NCBI RefSeq assembly: GCF_900078745.1
Contig: NZ_FKII01000045.1
Coordinates: 62,001 to 126,000, forward strand
DNA length: 64,000 bases
Reading direction: 5' to 3'
Source: Candidatus Ichthyocystis sparus
GTDB taxonomy: Bacteria; Pseudomonadota; Gammaproteobacteria; Burkholderiales; 2013Ark19i
Made by a program: the position numbers and the translations under genes. The notes under the pieces are model-generated. The model was given only the letters and a program-made list of their open reading frames with translations. It was not told the origin of the DNA and ran no database searches. Below, piece after piece: positions 1 through 9,131 of the stretch (its first letter is position 1; every line of letters starts with the position of its first letter).

Positions 1-386
1 GATGGTTCTTCTTTATCATCTACATACATGCTATCTGACAACGACAAAAAGTAGCGCTCCGGCATACTAGAGCCACCTCCGGCATCGCCAGATTTCATCC
101 AAAAGACATTAATCCATGGTGTACGCGTAGCAGAACTTTTATCAGATGGAACAGGATAAGTACTCCTTAGTTCCCAAGCCTGAGAATCTGTAGGATTGCC
201 ACGATCGAAACCCCTATGAAGGCTAACATCATAATCCAAAGAACCTGTAAGGTAATAACTAGAACCCCCAGGTCCCACAGCAGAAAAAGTAACAACATCA
301 CAAGGCAACTCCACAGCTGCCAAGACCGCCTCGCCCAAAGACAAAGCAGTGAAAAATACTAGACCACTAAAAATATTACGCAACAT
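1..386 (-). CDS. Exported hypothetical protein, 3' part cut by the window edge
   Basis: I translated this open frame by hand; it runs off the left edge without a stop. The first 128 codons begin MLRNIFSGLVFFTALSLG, a short basic start followed by a hydrophobic stretch and a likely signal-peptidase site near VLA-AVE at residues 21-26, so export is likely. The mature part is rich in Gly, Ser, Tyr and Trp and contains a Cys-Asp-Val-Val segment near residue 32. I do not recognise the family. An ATG at 384-386 with a weak GGGCGG upstream is the only good start. Its C-terminus lies outside the window, so domain content stays unknown. Confidence 0.6.
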   Translation of the reverse strand, partial: MLRNIFSGLVFFTALSLGEAVLAAVELPCDVVTFSAVGPGGSSYYLTGSLDYDVSLHRGFDRGNPTDSQAWELRSTYPVPSDKSSATRTPWINVFWMKSGDAGGGSSMPERYFLSLSDSMYVDDKEEP

Positions 387-1040
387 ACAACACCGCCCTA
401 TACTAAACAAGATGCACGCTCTAAAAAACATTGGCACTAGAGAACAACCCTACAGTATGAAAAATAGTGCTAAACCCCAACACCACACTATGTACGAATA
501 TAGTCAACATTACATAATCATTTAAAGGCAATAACACACGATTTACAAACTAAATCATGTACATCATGAATCACAGAAAAACAAACCAAATCACAAGTAC
601 TAAAAGTTCCTCCAGGAGCAACACCTAAGCTAAAAACAGTTTTATAACAAAACCTTAGCAGATACTATCATACTCGTACGAGGAGGTGCATATAGAAAAG
701 CACTTACAGCAGAACTTAACTGTGTAGTCAAATCTAATCACGGACAGGGCATAACCAATAAAGCACAACTAATACCTACATACAACTAATGCCTACAGTT
801 CACAGTAAGGCGAGAGGTTAGCACAAAAGTGCGGTACATAAATAACCACATTATGAAAATAAACAATCACACTTAAAACAAAAAAACACCACACACCAAA
901 TGAGGTAAAAAAGCAACTTGGCAAAGTAATGTATGCATAGTGTTAGTAGAGAGAGAAAAATCCAGACAGCCGGGCACCGTCTGGATTACATTAGAGTTCT
1001 GCTTATTCTTACAACAGAAACAACAACACAATAACAAAAA
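387..1040. other. 654-bp region without an intact gene
   Basis: There is no credible complete gene here. It holds the ahpC terminator at its right end and a 16-bp direct repeat (765-780 and 782-797, one mismatch). On the minus strand near 520-650 there is an open stretch of about 43 codons without a good start, containing three Cys residues and a short Gly/Pro-rich segment. It could be a decayed gene fragment, but I cannot assign it. Confidence 0.5.
951..987 (-). terminator. Intrinsic terminator of ahpC
   Basis: TCCAGAC at 961-967 and GTCTGGA at 979-985 form a perfect stem that extends two A-T pairs outward, with an 11-nt GC-rich loop. Read on the minus strand, the stem is followed by TTTTT and a pyrimidine run. 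It lies about 55 nt after the ahpC stop codon. Confidence 0.8.
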
Positions 1041-1643
1041 TCAAAGCTTCTTAGAATTATCTTTCAGATACGAAGACACACCCTCATTGGTGGGAACCAT
1101 ACCTTTTTGACCATGTTTCCAACCAGCTGGACAAACTTCACCATGAACCTCGTGAAACTGTATTGCCTCAAACAAACGAATAACTTCGTCGAAATTACGT
1201 CCCAAAGGTAAATTATTGACTATCTGGGATTGTACTATTCCAGATTTATCTATAAGAAAAGCAGCCCTATAGGAAACTCCACCTGGAGACTCAATGCCAT
1301 ACGCACGAGAAATCTCATGTTTCAAATCAGAAACCAGTGTAAAAGAAACCGGACCTATACCTCCTTCACTTCTATCTCCATTGCGCCAAGCCACATGAGC
1401 AAACTTGGAGTCAATAGAAACTCCCACAACCCTAACATCAAGTTCATTAAATCTACTCATCCGATTGTCAACTGCAATAATCTCTGAAGGACAAACAAAG
1501 GTAAAATCAAGAGGGTAAAAGAATAACAAGGCATATTTACCGGAAATATCCTTATAAAAATTATACCCCTCCTGCATATCCCCATTTCCCAAAACTGCAT
1601 CGCTACTAAAATCAGGAGCATAACAACCAACTAGAACTGACAT
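1041..1643 (-). CDS. ahpC: Typical 2-Cys peroxiredoxin (alkyl hydroperoxide reductase C)
   Basis: A cytosolic peroxidase that reduces H2O2, organic hydroperoxides and peroxynitrite. The 200-residue length fits the AhpC/Prx1 family. The peroxidatic Cys51 sits in FYPLDFTFVCPSE and the resolving Cys171 in EVCPAGW, so it is a typical 2-Cys enzyme. The start is well supported by AGGAGG a few bases upstream of the ATG. No ahpF reductase is adjacent, so reduction probably comes from thioredoxin or a distant AhpF. A TATAAT with no good -35 lies about 95 nt upstream, which would fit activator-dependent expression, and oxyR is 3.4 kb away. That regulation is inferred, as no clean OxyR site was found. 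Confidence 0.95.
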   Translation of the reverse strand: MSVLVGCYAPDFSSDAVLGNGDMQEGYNFYKDISGKYALLFFYPLDFTFVCPSEIIAVDNRMSRFNELDVRVVGVSIDSKFAHVAWRNGDRSEGGIGPVSFTLVSDLKHEISRAYGIESPGGVSYRAAFLIDKSGIVQSQIVNNLPLGRNFDEVIRLFEAIQFHEVHGEVCPAGWKHGQKGMVPTNEGVSSYLKDNSKKL

Positions 1644-1737
1644 ACTTCCTCCTAATACCTACGCATATGAATACGAAATACCCGCCACTCCAACAAATTC
1701 CACACTTTACCTAGTAACAACACGATCACCAAAAACA

Positions 1738-1743
1738 ATTATA
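1738..1743 (-). promoter_or_regulatory. Possible -10 element of ahpC
   Basis: Read on the minus strand this is TATAAT, about 95 nt before the ahpC start. No -35 box stands at 16-18 bp, which is common for activator-dependent promoters. It is a single hexamer in AT-rich DNA, so confidence is low. Confidence 0.3.
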
Positions 1744-1879
1744 TCAAACCTACTTCCAACATTTTTCACCAAGTGATCTCAAATAGTTATTTACATTTTT
1801 ATTACTATGACATACATTATTACCGCTGGCCCGGGTAAAGCCGCAGGTGCTTATCTGCCTTAAACGCAGTGGGGGGGGT

Positions 1880-2938
1880 TTAATGCAAAGAAACAGCATC
1901 AGCTGGCTTTGCTGGGTCAGCCTCCATCACCTCCTCGATAATACCCATTTTCTCAGCAATTTGCACGGCATTAAGAGCACCTCCCTTGAGAAGTTGATCT
2001 CCTGCAACAAAAAAATCCAGCCCATTTAGACCAAAAACTGCGGATTGACGTACCCTACCAACATGCACTCTCGAATCTTGAGAAACAATAAGAGGAGTAG
2101 GATAGGTACCGAGATCATCGTATAAAACCACACTAGGTGAAATACGCCAAACAGAATAGGCTCTGTCTACAGTAACTTCCTCGTCGAAACTAACACTTAC
2201 AGAAAGAGAATGAACACGTAATGTAGGAACACGAACAGAAGTGCACGATACCAACATATCGGGGGCATCAAAAATTTTGCGCAGCTCATCTCGCATCTTC
2301 AGCTCTTCGCGTGAATTGCCATCATCATCCAACTCACCTATACAAGGAATAATATTTAGAGGAAGCGGATGATCGAAAACACGGTTCCTCACTGTTTTTC
2401 CTAATACATAATCCCCCATACCAATTAACAACTCATCCATGCCAGACAAACCAGCACCAGAGGCTGATTGATAAGTAGAAACAATGACCCTCTTTGCTTT
2501 AAAGTGAACGTGAAGTGGGTACAAAGCAACGCTTAAGATAGTGCTAGAACAATTTGGACTAGAAACAATACCTGTATAGCCGCCCAAAGACGACGCATTA
2601 ATCTCGGGAATAACTAATGGAACACCATCGTGGTTTCTCCAAGCATCCGAGCAATCGATAAGCACAGAATTAGACGAATCTGCCAGCACAGGCAAAAATT
2701 CCTTAGCCAACAAAGAACCAGCCGCCCAGAAAACTACATCATGCCTCTTAGAGCACATAGAATCCAGAGAATTGATAACCAAAAATGATCGCCCATATGG
2801 CACAGACAGACCGACTGACTGCCAGCTAGCGTAAACATCAATTCGAGACTGATCCACGCCCCTTCTATGAAGAAGGTGCAAAATCTCCCTGCCGATAACA
2901 CCGGTAGCACCAACAACAGCAACCATCGCGCTATTCAT
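1880..2938 (-). CDS. asd: Aspartate-semialdehyde dehydrogenase
   Basis: Reduces L-aspartyl-4-phosphate to aspartate semialdehyde with NADPH, the branch point for lysine, diaminopimelate, methionine and threonine synthesis. The N-terminal Rossmann motif VVGATGVIGREIL and the active-site segment SSPNCSST with the catalytic Cys are clear, followed by STYQSASGAG. The frame can be extended to a GTG at 2951-2953, but the ATG at 2936-2938 or a second one four codons later places the Rossmann strand at the usual distance from the N-terminus. It follows rplS on the same strand with a short gap and may be read from the rpsP operon. A run of eight G lies three bases beyond the stop codon. Confidence 0.93.
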   Translation of the reverse strand: MNSAMVAVVGATGVIGREILHLLHRRGVDQSRIDVYASWQSVGLSVPYGRSFLVINSLDSMCSKRHDVVFWAAGSLLAKEFLPVLADSSNSVLIDCSDAWRNHDGVPLVIPEINASSLGGYTGIVSSPNCSSTILSVALYPLHVHFKAKRVIVSTYQSASGAGLSGMDELLIGMGDYVLGKTVRNRVFDHPLPLNIIPCIGELDDDGNSREELKMRDELRKIFDAPDMLVSCTSVRVPTLRVHSLSVSVSFDEEVTVDRAYSVWRISPSVVLYDDLGTYPTPLIVSQDSRVHVGRVRQSAVFGLNGLDFFVAGDQLLKGGALNAVQIAEKMGIIEEVMEADPAKPADAVSLH

Positions 2939-2978
2939 AAAAACAAACGGCACATAGACAAATGAAGAACCCTAAAAC

Positions 2979-3362
2979 CTAAACCGCAGCCAATGATTTT
3001 TTGCTTGATGGAATAATTTTTTCCCTTATACGCGCTGAGCGACCAGAAAGCGCTCTTAAATAGTAAAGCTTAGCTCTACGAACATCGCCACGACGTGTAA
3101 CTTTCACGGAAAAAATGGAAGGAGAATACATCTGAAACGTCCTCTCCACACCAAACCCAGAAGAAATCTTACGCACAACAAAAGAAGAATTAAATCCCCT
3201 GTTGCGCTTTGCAATAACCACCCCTTCGTAGATCTGGACACGCTTACGCCCACCTTCAATTACGTAAACGCTAACAGCAACACTATCTCCGACAGAAAAA
3301 GCAGGAACTACCTTGTTCAATTTTAACAACTGCTCCTTTTCCAAAGACTCAATTATGTTCAT
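2979..3362 (-). CDS. rplS: 50S ribosomal protein bL19
   Basis: A structural protein of the large subunit at the interface with the 30S subunit. The 127 residues begin [12 protein letters not shown] and contain the family segments [20 protein letters not shown] and [13 protein letters not shown], with a basic C-terminus. It is the last gene of the rpsP-rimM-trmD-rplS operon, 40 nt after trmD, the usual proteobacterial order. Length and motifs are normal. Confidence 0.97.
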   Translation of the reverse strand: MNIIESLEKEQLLKLNKVVPAFSVGDSVAVSVYVIEGGRKRVQIYEGVVIAKRNRGFNSSFVVRKISSGFGVERTFQMYSPSIFSVKVTRRGDVRRAKLYYLRALSGRSARIREKIIPSSKKSLAAV

Positions 3363-3402
3363 TACTTTTCCTCGAAACCTTCAACAAAGACCAATTGCCG
3401 AC

Positions 3403-4164
3403 CTAAACAGAGTCAGACAAAAACTCATTCAACAAACCTTCTTCTTCAGCAGACAAGCCGCGAGAGAGAATTAGATCAGGACGTCGCAGCCAAGTCTTAC
3501 CTAAAGATTGTTTCAACCTCCAGCGAGCAACGAGCGCGTGATTACCAGACAACAGAACGTCCGGCACCGCAACACCATCAAAGTTTACTGGCTTGGTATA
3601 TTGCGGCCAATCAAATAATCCGTCGGAAAAAGACTCATGCCTCACAGAGTCAGGATCACCCAATGAGCCTGGCAACAAGCGAACAACGGCGTCCAAGACT
3701 ACCATAACCGCCAAATCTCCACCAGTGAGAATATAGTCCCCAATGGAAACTTCTTCTGTTACATAACGATCAATAATACGCTGATCAATTCCTTCATACC
3801 GACCACACAGAAACACCACAGAAGATAGTTGACTAAATCGTAAGCACATACTGTGATTAAACTTCCTTCCCTGAGGAGTCAAATATACAATCGGCGCTTC
3901 AGTACAACCAGTGCTCTCTTGTGCCGCACGCAAAGCTAGAGACAATGGGCCAGGAGTAATAACCATACCAGAACCGCCCCCAAACGGGCGATCATCAACT
4001 TGTTTTCTGATATCGGAAGAGTAGTCACGCAAATTGTGAACAGATAGCCTACAAACCCCCGATTTAAAGGCACGCCCAGTTACACCATACCCAGATATTG
4101 CGGAGAACATTCCAGGAAAAATAGTCACCACACTATAGTGAGGAACGAAAGACTCACCGGCCAT
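3403..4164 (-). CDS. trmD: tRNA (guanine37-N1)-methyltransferase
   Basis: Methylates G37 next to the anticodon with S-adenosylmethionine, which prevents +1 frameshifting. The 253-residue SPOUT enzyme has the knotted-fold segments VTIFPGMF, DDRPFGGGSGM, FLCGRYEGIDQR and SIGDYILTGGDLA, the last two building the AdoMet pocket. Its first codons overlap the end of rimM by 11 nt, implying translational coupling. Length and motifs are typical. Confidence 0.97.
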   Translation of the reverse strand: MAGESFVPHYSVVTIFPGMFSAISGYGVTGRAFKSGVCRLSVHNLRDYSSDIRKQVDDRPFGGGSGMVITPGPLSLALRAAQESTGCTEAPIVYLTPQGRKFNHSMCLRFSQLSSVVFLCGRYEGIDQRIIDRYVTEEVSIGDYILTGGDLAVMVVLDAVVRLLPGSLGDPDSVRHESFSDGLFDWPQYTKPVNFDGVAVPDVLLSGNHALVARWRLKQSLGKTWLRRPDLILSRGLSAEEEGLLNEFLSDSV

Positions 4165-4675
4165 CTATGAACCAATCCACAAGGACGACTGAACGCTCGG
4201 CATCCAGGCCGAAAAAAAATGGTGACCTAGCAGGGATCAAAAAGCTACCAGTACCCGAAAGAGGACATACATCTAAAAAATCATCAGAAACACCCCGCAT
4301 AATGCGATTAACGGTTCCCAAGGTATGACCCTGCTGGTTCTCAACTTTCATATGAAGCAAATCTACCCAATAATACTCCCCATCCAAAACTTCAGGAAAG
4401 TCACAACGACGGACCATAAAATCAGCACCGACCCAAAAATCTGCTGTAGAACGATCCCTAATGCCGCTTATCAATAACCGCAGTCTAGAAGAACAAGAAA
4501 ACCACGAAACAACAGAAGAATGCAGAGAATCGGAACTCTTTCTCAAACAACAAGAAAGACCAGGCACAAGATGAACGGCAACCTCGCCGTAATCAAATAG
4601 CCAAAACCATCCATTAATAGAAAATGGACGAGCTACCCTGCCTAACGGGACCCATTCCGAATCACGCAGAGCCAT
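4154..4675 (-). CDS. rimM: 16S rRNA processing protein RimM
   Basis: An assembly factor that binds uS19 and helps mature the 30S head. The open frame extends further upstream, but that part only shadows rpsP. The family N-terminus begins at the ATG at 4673-4675 (MALRDSEWVPLGRVARPFSI), giving 173 residues, the normal length. The RimM beta-barrel (VPLGRVARPFSINGW) is followed by a PRC-barrel half (YYWVDLLHMKV, then LIPARSPFF near the end). It overlaps rpsP by 14 nt at its start and trmD by 11 nt at its end. Confidence 0.92.
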   Translation of the reverse strand: MALRDSEWVPLGRVARPFSINGWFWLFDYGEVAVHLVPGLSCCLRKSSDSLHSSVVSWFSCSSRLRLLISGIRDRSTADFWVGADFMVRRCDFPEVLDGEYYWVDLLHMKVENQQGHTLGTVNRIMRGVSDDFLDVCPLSGTGSFLIPARSPFFFGLDAERSVVLVDWFIDGR

Positions 4676-4931
4676 CTTCCCCACAGCAGGACTTTCGGTA
4701 CTCCCTACACAAACGCACAACAGTCGGGGAAGGCTTAGCACCACTACCCTTCCAATAGGAAAAACGATCCATATTAAACAACAAGGAACCAGCATCACCT
4801 CGATTGGACGGATCGTAGTAACCTATTTTTTCGACAAACCTGCCGTCCCTCTTAAAGCGAGAGTCAGCAACAACAATCCTGTAAAAGGGACGATTCTTAA
4901 CACCACCCCTAGCTAAACGAATCACAACCAT
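4662..4931 (-). CDS. rpsP: 30S ribosomal protein bS16
   Basis: An early-binding small-subunit protein. The 89 residues start MVVIRLARGG and contain the typical RPFYRIVVADSR and FVEKIGYYDP segments. It is the promoter-proximal gene of the rpsP-rimM-trmD-rplS operon. A promoter with TTGCTG, 17 bp and TAGAAT lies 34-62 nt upstream, between oxyR and this gene. Confidence 0.97.
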   Translation of the reverse strand: MVVIRLARGGVKNRPFYRIVVADSRFKRDGRFVEKIGYYDPSNRGDAGSLLFNMDRFSYWKGSGAKPSPTVVRLCREYRKSCCGEDGSA

Positions 4932-4964
4932 AAGGTACCCACAAGCCAGTATAAAGTCCGGCCC

Positions 4965-4993
4965 ATTCTAATCCCAAGAACAAGTATCAGCAA
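4965..4993 (-). promoter_or_regulatory. Sigma70-type promoter of the rpsP operon
   Basis: On the minus strand, TTGCTG (4988-4993) is separated by exactly 17 bp from TAGAAT (4965-4970, five of six consensus bases). It lies in the only intergenic space upstream of rpsP. A perfect ATTACATGTAAT palindrome at 5000-5011 followed by a T run lies just upstream and might end oxyR transcription, weakly. Confidence 0.6.
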
Positions 4994-5022
4994 GAAAAAA
5001 TTACATGTAATACTATCAATAA

Positions 5023-5970
5023 TCACTCGTTAACTAAGGAAACCCCATTGGAAAATTTCATAGAATGAATAGCACTAATGATTGAATCAATTGCCTCCTT
5101 CCTTCTGAAACGCTTGCGCCACATTAAAACCAGCCTACGCTTCACTATCTCATCACCCTTAGTTAATTGACAAACTGAAACCACATTACTATTGTCTTCT
5201 ATGTTTTTGTAATTAACAGACAAAGCTGGCATTATGCCGACACCAACCCCAGACATGACCATACAATACAAACTCTCCAGAGAGTTACCATCAATTAACC
5301 TGTTCATCATTATGCCTGGCCAAAACATACGATGTATAGTTGGGCAAAGCTGGAGGATATAGTCCCTTAGACAACAAGAACTACCAGTCAGCAAAACCCC
5401 TTCAGATTCCAACTCCCCTATATCAACCGAATCACGATTAGAAAATCTATGATCCTTGGGCATAACAAATATCAATGGCTCGTCGTAAAGAGGACAAAAC
5501 TCAACCAAACCACGACTATTAACGGGTAAAGAACATATAACAGCATCAATTTCCCCCTGACGCAGCATATCCACAAGACGAGAAGAATTATTTTCTATAA
5601 TAATCAGTGGCATAGTAGGAACAGATTCTTTAAGCAACAAAGTCAAATTACTCAGCAAATAGGGAACAACTGTATGAACGATTCCCAAGCGCAAAGGACC
5701 TTTTAAAGGGTCCTGTCCCTCTTTGACCAAGTGTTTTATGGTTTCTACTTCCTCTAGAACTCTACTAGCTTGCTCGATAACACTTTCCCCAATGACGGTT
5801 AGTGTTACTTCGTTTGACCCACGCTCAAACAGCTTTACCCCTAGCTCTTCCTCCATTTTTTTTATAGCTATGGACAGTGTGGGTTGGCTAACAAAACAAG
5901 TTTGGGCTGCATTACCAAAATGGCGCTCCCGAGCTAGAGCAACAATATATCGAAGTTCGGTCAGAGTCAT
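5023..5970 (-). CDS. oxyR: LysR-family hydrogen peroxide regulator OxyR
   Basis: A redox-sensing transcription activator of peroxide-defence genes. The N-terminal winged helix (MTLTELRYIVALARERHFG, helix-turn-helix near residues 20-40) and the LysR effector domain are complete. Two cysteines nine residues apart in the segment CCLRDYILQLC (about 200 and 209) match the C199/C208 disulfide pair of E. coli OxyR, which separates it from generic LysR proteins. The frame starts two codons earlier at a GTG, but the ATG at 5968-5970 matches the family N-terminus. It is divergent from wrbA across about 170 bp, where autoregulation would be expected. ahpC is a plausible target. Confidence 0.93.
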   Translation of the reverse strand: MTLTELRYIVALARERHFGNAAQTCFVSQPTLSIAIKKMEEELGVKLFERGSNEVTLTVIGESVIEQASRVLEEVETIKHLVKEGQDPLKGPLRLGIVHTVVPYLLSNLTLLLKESVPTMPLIIIENNSSRLVDMLRQGEIDAVICSLPVNSRGLVEFCPLYDEPLIFVMPKDHRFSNRDSVDIGELESEGVLLTGSSCCLRDYILQLCPTIHRMFWPGIMMNRLIDGNSLESLYCMVMSGVGVGIMPALSVNYKNIEDNSNVVSVCQLTKGDEIVKRRLVLMWRKRFRRKEAIDSIISAIHSMKFSNGVSLVNE

Positions 5971-6142
5971 AGGCACTCACAATTCTTTTAGGTATATTGT
6001 AATAGGTATGATTTTTTGTATAATTTTATAGTAAAAGGATTTGTAATTTATTTCTCATTACATTCATAGTGACTTTCCGCAGTGTCTCTGCCCCTTGCCA
6101 CGGTTCTAGTATCCTTTAAACATAACTGGGTTTTTATCAAAA

Positions 6143-6715
6143 ATGACCGATATACTTGTTCTTTTTCACTCAAGATATGGTAACACAAAGAATTTGGCTG
6201 AATTTATAGCTAACGGCATCCAATCTATAACTTCAATGAATGCAAGGATAAGAACAGTTCCGGAAATTGACGGGAGCAATCTTAACGACCACTACAAAAC
6301 TGCATCACTAGAAGACCTTAGAGAATGTGTGGGCCTAGCCATGGGTAGTCCGACACATTTTGGTAACATGTCCGCTCCTCTGAAGGCGTTTATAGACCAA
6401 ACAACCCCTTTGTGGATTAAAGGAGAACTTGTAGACAAACCAGCAACGGTATTTACTTCAACATCGTCTATGCACGGTGGACAAGAAAGTACTTTATTGT
6501 CCATGATGCTACCGTTACTACATCATGGCATGCTTATGGTAGGGATTCCATCAACAGCAGAAGAAGTTCACAACACTACCTCTGGAGGAACACCATACGG
6601 TGTGAGCCACTACGCAGGACCCGACGGCAAAAATCCAATAACCACAGAGGAGAAAAGGCTGTGCATATCTCAAGGGAAACGATTGGCAGAAATAGCCAAA
6701 AAACTATGGTGCTAG
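6143..6715 (+). CDS. wrbA: NAD(P)H:quinone oxidoreductase, WrbA family
   Basis: A tetrameric FMN flavodoxin-like enzyme that reduces quinones by two electrons and so limits semiquinone and superoxide formation. The FMN phosphate loop SRYGNTKNLAE (residues 10-20), GSPTHFGNMSAPLKAF, and the GGQESTLLSMMLPLLHHGM segment are all family hallmarks. The 190 residues are slightly short of the usual 198-200. It faces oxyR on the other strand, which fits peroxide or redox control by inference. Its last 10 nt overlap the start of the DUF2069 gene. Confidence 0.93.
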   Translation: MTDILVLFHSRYGNTKNLAEFIANGIQSITSMNARIRTVPEIDGSNLNDHYKTASLEDLRECVGLAMGSPTHFGNMSAPLKAFIDQTTPLWIKGELVDKPATVFTSTSSMHGGQESTLLSMMLPLLHHGMLMVGIPSTAEEVHNTTSGGTPYGVSHYAGPDGKNPITTEEKRLCISQGKRLAEIAKKLWC

Positions 6716-7086
6716 AAAAAACACATAGCTACTACGCTCTTTGCTGTATCAGTGCATCTGCTCTAGCAGCGCACTGCGTACTGTGGGAAAGTGTCCTGGC
6801 GCCGATACGCCCGCATCATTTTTGGCTCTCGCTAAAGTGCATACCTATTGTATGGGCTTTGATGTGCTTCATTAAGAAAAAAATACGAACCTTTCAAGCA
6901 ACAACACTGCTAATATGGATATACGTGTTTGAAGGATTAAGCCGCTTATTCTCAGACACAGCGCCATACAGTAGGGTATGCGCTCTAATTGAGATCATAT
7001 TATCGATATCAGTTTTTATTTTTTGCACCAACCTCGTTCGCACACAAAGACAGCTCACTATTGTTAGCCGGAGACAAACCAAGTAG
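6706..7086 (+). CDS. DUF2069 inner-membrane protein
   Basis: A small predicted membrane protein of unknown function that commonly follows wrbA in proteobacteria. The ATG at 6706-6708 overlaps the wrbA stop and gives 126 residues; the longer frame only adds wrbA-shadow sequence. Four hydrophobic segments are visible (near residues 9-30, 35-50, 58-75 and 85-105), with a basic stretch KKKIRTF between the second and third. The final 26 codons overlap the 3' end of uvrB on the opposite strand by 78 bp, including the C-terminal basic tail. Family assignment is from overall pattern and context. Confidence 0.8.
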   Translation: MVLEKTHSYYALCCISASALAAHCVLWESVLAPIRPHHFWLSLKCIPIVWALMCFIKKKIRTFQATTLLIWIYVFEGLSRLFSDTAPYSRVCALIEIILSISVFIFCTNLVRTQRQLTIVSRRQTK

Positions 7087-9051
7087 CTTATCTCTCAGTT
7101 TATTAATCTTGTCTCTCCATTCTGCAGCCTTCTCAAATTCCAACCTTCTCGCACAGGCAAACATTTCTTTTTCATATTTACTTATGATCTCATCTGCATC
7201 ATCTAACAAAATATCAATATTATCCATGGAAGTAGACTCACAGCTAAAACAATCAACAAAACTTGTCAAATCCTTTTTTATACCAGACGGGATAATCCCG
7301 TGCTTATTGTTGAACTCCTCCTGCATTGCCCTCCTACGAGAGGTCTCTTCGATAGTATACTTAATTGAATTAGTTATTTCGTCAGCATACAAAATTGCCC
7401 TACCATTAATGTTACGAGCAGCTCTGCCAATTGTTTGTATCAAAGATCTAGTGGAACGCAAAAAACCTTCCTTATCAGCATCAAGTATTGCCACAAGTGA
7501 CACTTCAGGAACGTCCAAACCTTCTCTCAAAAGGTTAATTCCTACCAGTACATCAAATTTACCCAAACGTAGATTACGAATAATTTCAGCTCTCTCAATA
7601 GTATTTATGTCGGAATGCAAATAGCAAACACGGACACCTTTCTCGCTAAGGTACTGGCTCAAATGCTCGGACATCCTCTTGGTAAGGGTGATAACAAAAA
7701 TTCTCTCATTTTTAGCTACCACATGTTGTATTTCATGAAACACATCATCAACTTGCGTTGATGCTGGGCGAACCTCAACAACTGGATCTAATAATCCAGT
7801 TGGACGAACAAGCTGCTCGACACACAGCTGTTGATGAGCAGCCTCGTAATCACCTGGTGTAGCAGAAACAAAAATAATTTGATGTTCGAACTGTTCAAAC
7901 TCAGAAAGATTAAGTGGCCTATTATCCCTTGCAGACGGTAGCCTAAAACCAAATTCAACTAGATTGTCCTTGCGCGCACGATCACCACGATACATTCCTC
8001 CTAGTTGAGGAACAGTAACATGCGACTCATCAATGACTATTATGGAATCAGCAGGTAAATAATCAATCAATGTGGGAGGAGGCTCACCGGGAGATCTACC
8101 TGAAAGATGACGTGAGTAATTTTCTATTCCCTTACAAACTCCGATCTCGTTTAGCATCTCCAGGTCAAATCGTGTACGCTTTTCAATACGCTCAGCCTCA
8201 ATTGGACGATTTTCTTCCCGAAAATGCTTTATACGATCTGCCAATTCCTTCTTTATAGAGTTAATAGCATTCAAAACAGTACCGCGTGGTGTAACATAGT
8301 GATTGGCTGGGTATATAGAAAAAAAGTTGATGCTCTTTTTAGTTTCACCGGTAATAGAATCGAATAAACTCAGTCTCTCTAGCGTCTGATCAAAGAATTC
8401 CATTCTTAATGCATAGTCCTCATGTTCTGCCGGAAAAACATCTATGACATCTCCTCGAGCTCTGAAGTGACCTCTAAAAAAGTCTTTATCACTTCGAACA
8501 TACTGCATGGATATCAGTTTATCCATAACTTCCCTGGCCGATATATTTTGACTAACACGCAAAGTCAAAATCATTTTGTGATACTCACTCGGGTCGCCAA
8601 TACCATATATTGCAGAAACAGTTGCTACAATAATAACGTCTCGCCTTTCAAGCAAACTTTTAGTAGCAGATAGCCTCATCTGATCTATGTGACGATTAAT
8701 GGAGGAATCCTTCTCTATGTATAAATCACGTGAGGGAACATAGGCTTCTGGCTGGTAGTAATCATAGTAGGAGACAAAATACTCAACGGCATTGTGTGGA
8801 AAAAAAGAAGCCATTTCAGAATAAAATTGCGACGCCAGAGTCTTGTTAGGAGAAAGAACAAGTGTAGGTCGCTGAGATAGGGCAATAACATTCGCTATGG
8901 TATAAGTTTTTCCGGAACCAGTAACACCAAGTAATGTTTGGTATCGTAGTCCTTGATTCAATCCATCACAAAGTCCACCAATTGCATTCATCTGATCGCC
9001 GGCAGGAGAAAAAGACGATGCCAAATGGAACTTCGCCACATAACCCTCCAA
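7009..9051 (-). CDS. uvrB: Excinuclease ABC subunit B
   Basis: The damage-verification helicase of nucleotide excision repair, loaded by UvrA and partner of UvrC. The Walker A motif [10 protein letters not shown] (residues 42-51), the DNA-clamping beta-hairpin with [12 protein letters not shown], the DESHVTVPQ helicase motif and the [10 protein letters not shown] motif VI are in order. A C-terminal UVR motif ([12 protein letters not shown]) binds UvrC. The 680 residues are normal. GGAGGG stands a few bases before the annotated start. The last 26 codons overlap the convergent DUF2069 gene. Confidence 0.97.
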   Translation of the reverse strand: MEGYVAKFHLASSFSPAGDQMNAIGGLCDGLNQGLRYQTLLGVTGSGKTYTIANVIALSQRPTLVLSPNKTLASQFYSEMASFFPHNAVEYFVSYYDYYQPEAYVPSRDLYIEKDSSINRHIDQMRLSATKSLLERRDVIIVATVSAIYGIGDPSEYHKMILTLRVSQNISAREVMDKLISMQYVRSDKDFFRGHFRARGDVIDVFPAEHEDYALRMEFFDQTLERLSLFDSITGETKKSINFFSIYPANHYVTPRGTVLNAINSIKKELADRIKHFREENRPIEAERIEKRTRFDLEMLNEIGVCKGIENYSRHLSGRSPGEPPPTLIDYLPADSIIVIDESHVTVPQLGGMYRGDRARKDNLVEFGFRLPSARDNRPLNLSEFEQFEHQIIFVSATPGDYEAAHQQLCVEQLVRPTGLLDPVVEVRPASTQVDDVFHEIQHVVAKNERIFVITLTKRMSEHLSQYLSEKGVRVCYLHSDINTIERAEIIRNLRLGKFDVLVGINLLREGLDVPEVSLVAILDADKEGFLRSTRSLIQTIGRAARNINGRAILYADEITNSIKYTIEETSRRRAMQEEFNNKHGIIPSGIKKDLTSFVDCFSCESTSMDNIDILLDDADEIISKYEKEMFACARRLEFEKAAEWRDKINKLRDKLLGLSPANNSELSLCANEVGAKNKN

Positions 9052-9061
9052 AAAAGCAGAA

Positions 9062-9090
9062 AGGCCACTTCCTTAAGAAAGAAATGGCCT
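9062..9090 (-). terminator. Hairpin downstream of the Cys-rich gene
   Basis: AGGCCA (9062-9067) pairs with TGGCCT (9085-9090), and the stem continues inward with T-A and C-G pairs broken by two mismatches. On the minus strand it is followed by TTCTGCTTTTTT. The T run starts five bases after the stem, so it is a plausible but imperfect terminator, and it sits within the uvrB leader. Confidence 0.45.
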
Positions 9091-9131
9091 AACAACAAAA
9101 TGTAACGCCCCCTTCACTACCCCAGCAAGTA

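Noticed and set aside
1783-1808. ATAG-N18-CTAT upstream of ahpC as an OxyR site
   Set aside because: OxyR sites need four tetranucleotides with 7-bp spacing. Only two are present, at the wrong distance.
7009-7624. 211-residue plus-strand frame opposite uvrB
   Set aside because: Ser/Leu-rich shadow of the uvrB coding strand; uvrB itself has full family motifs.
8070-8673. Short plus-strand frames inside uvrB
   Set aside because: Shadows of a well-conserved gene on the other strand without ribosome-binding sites.
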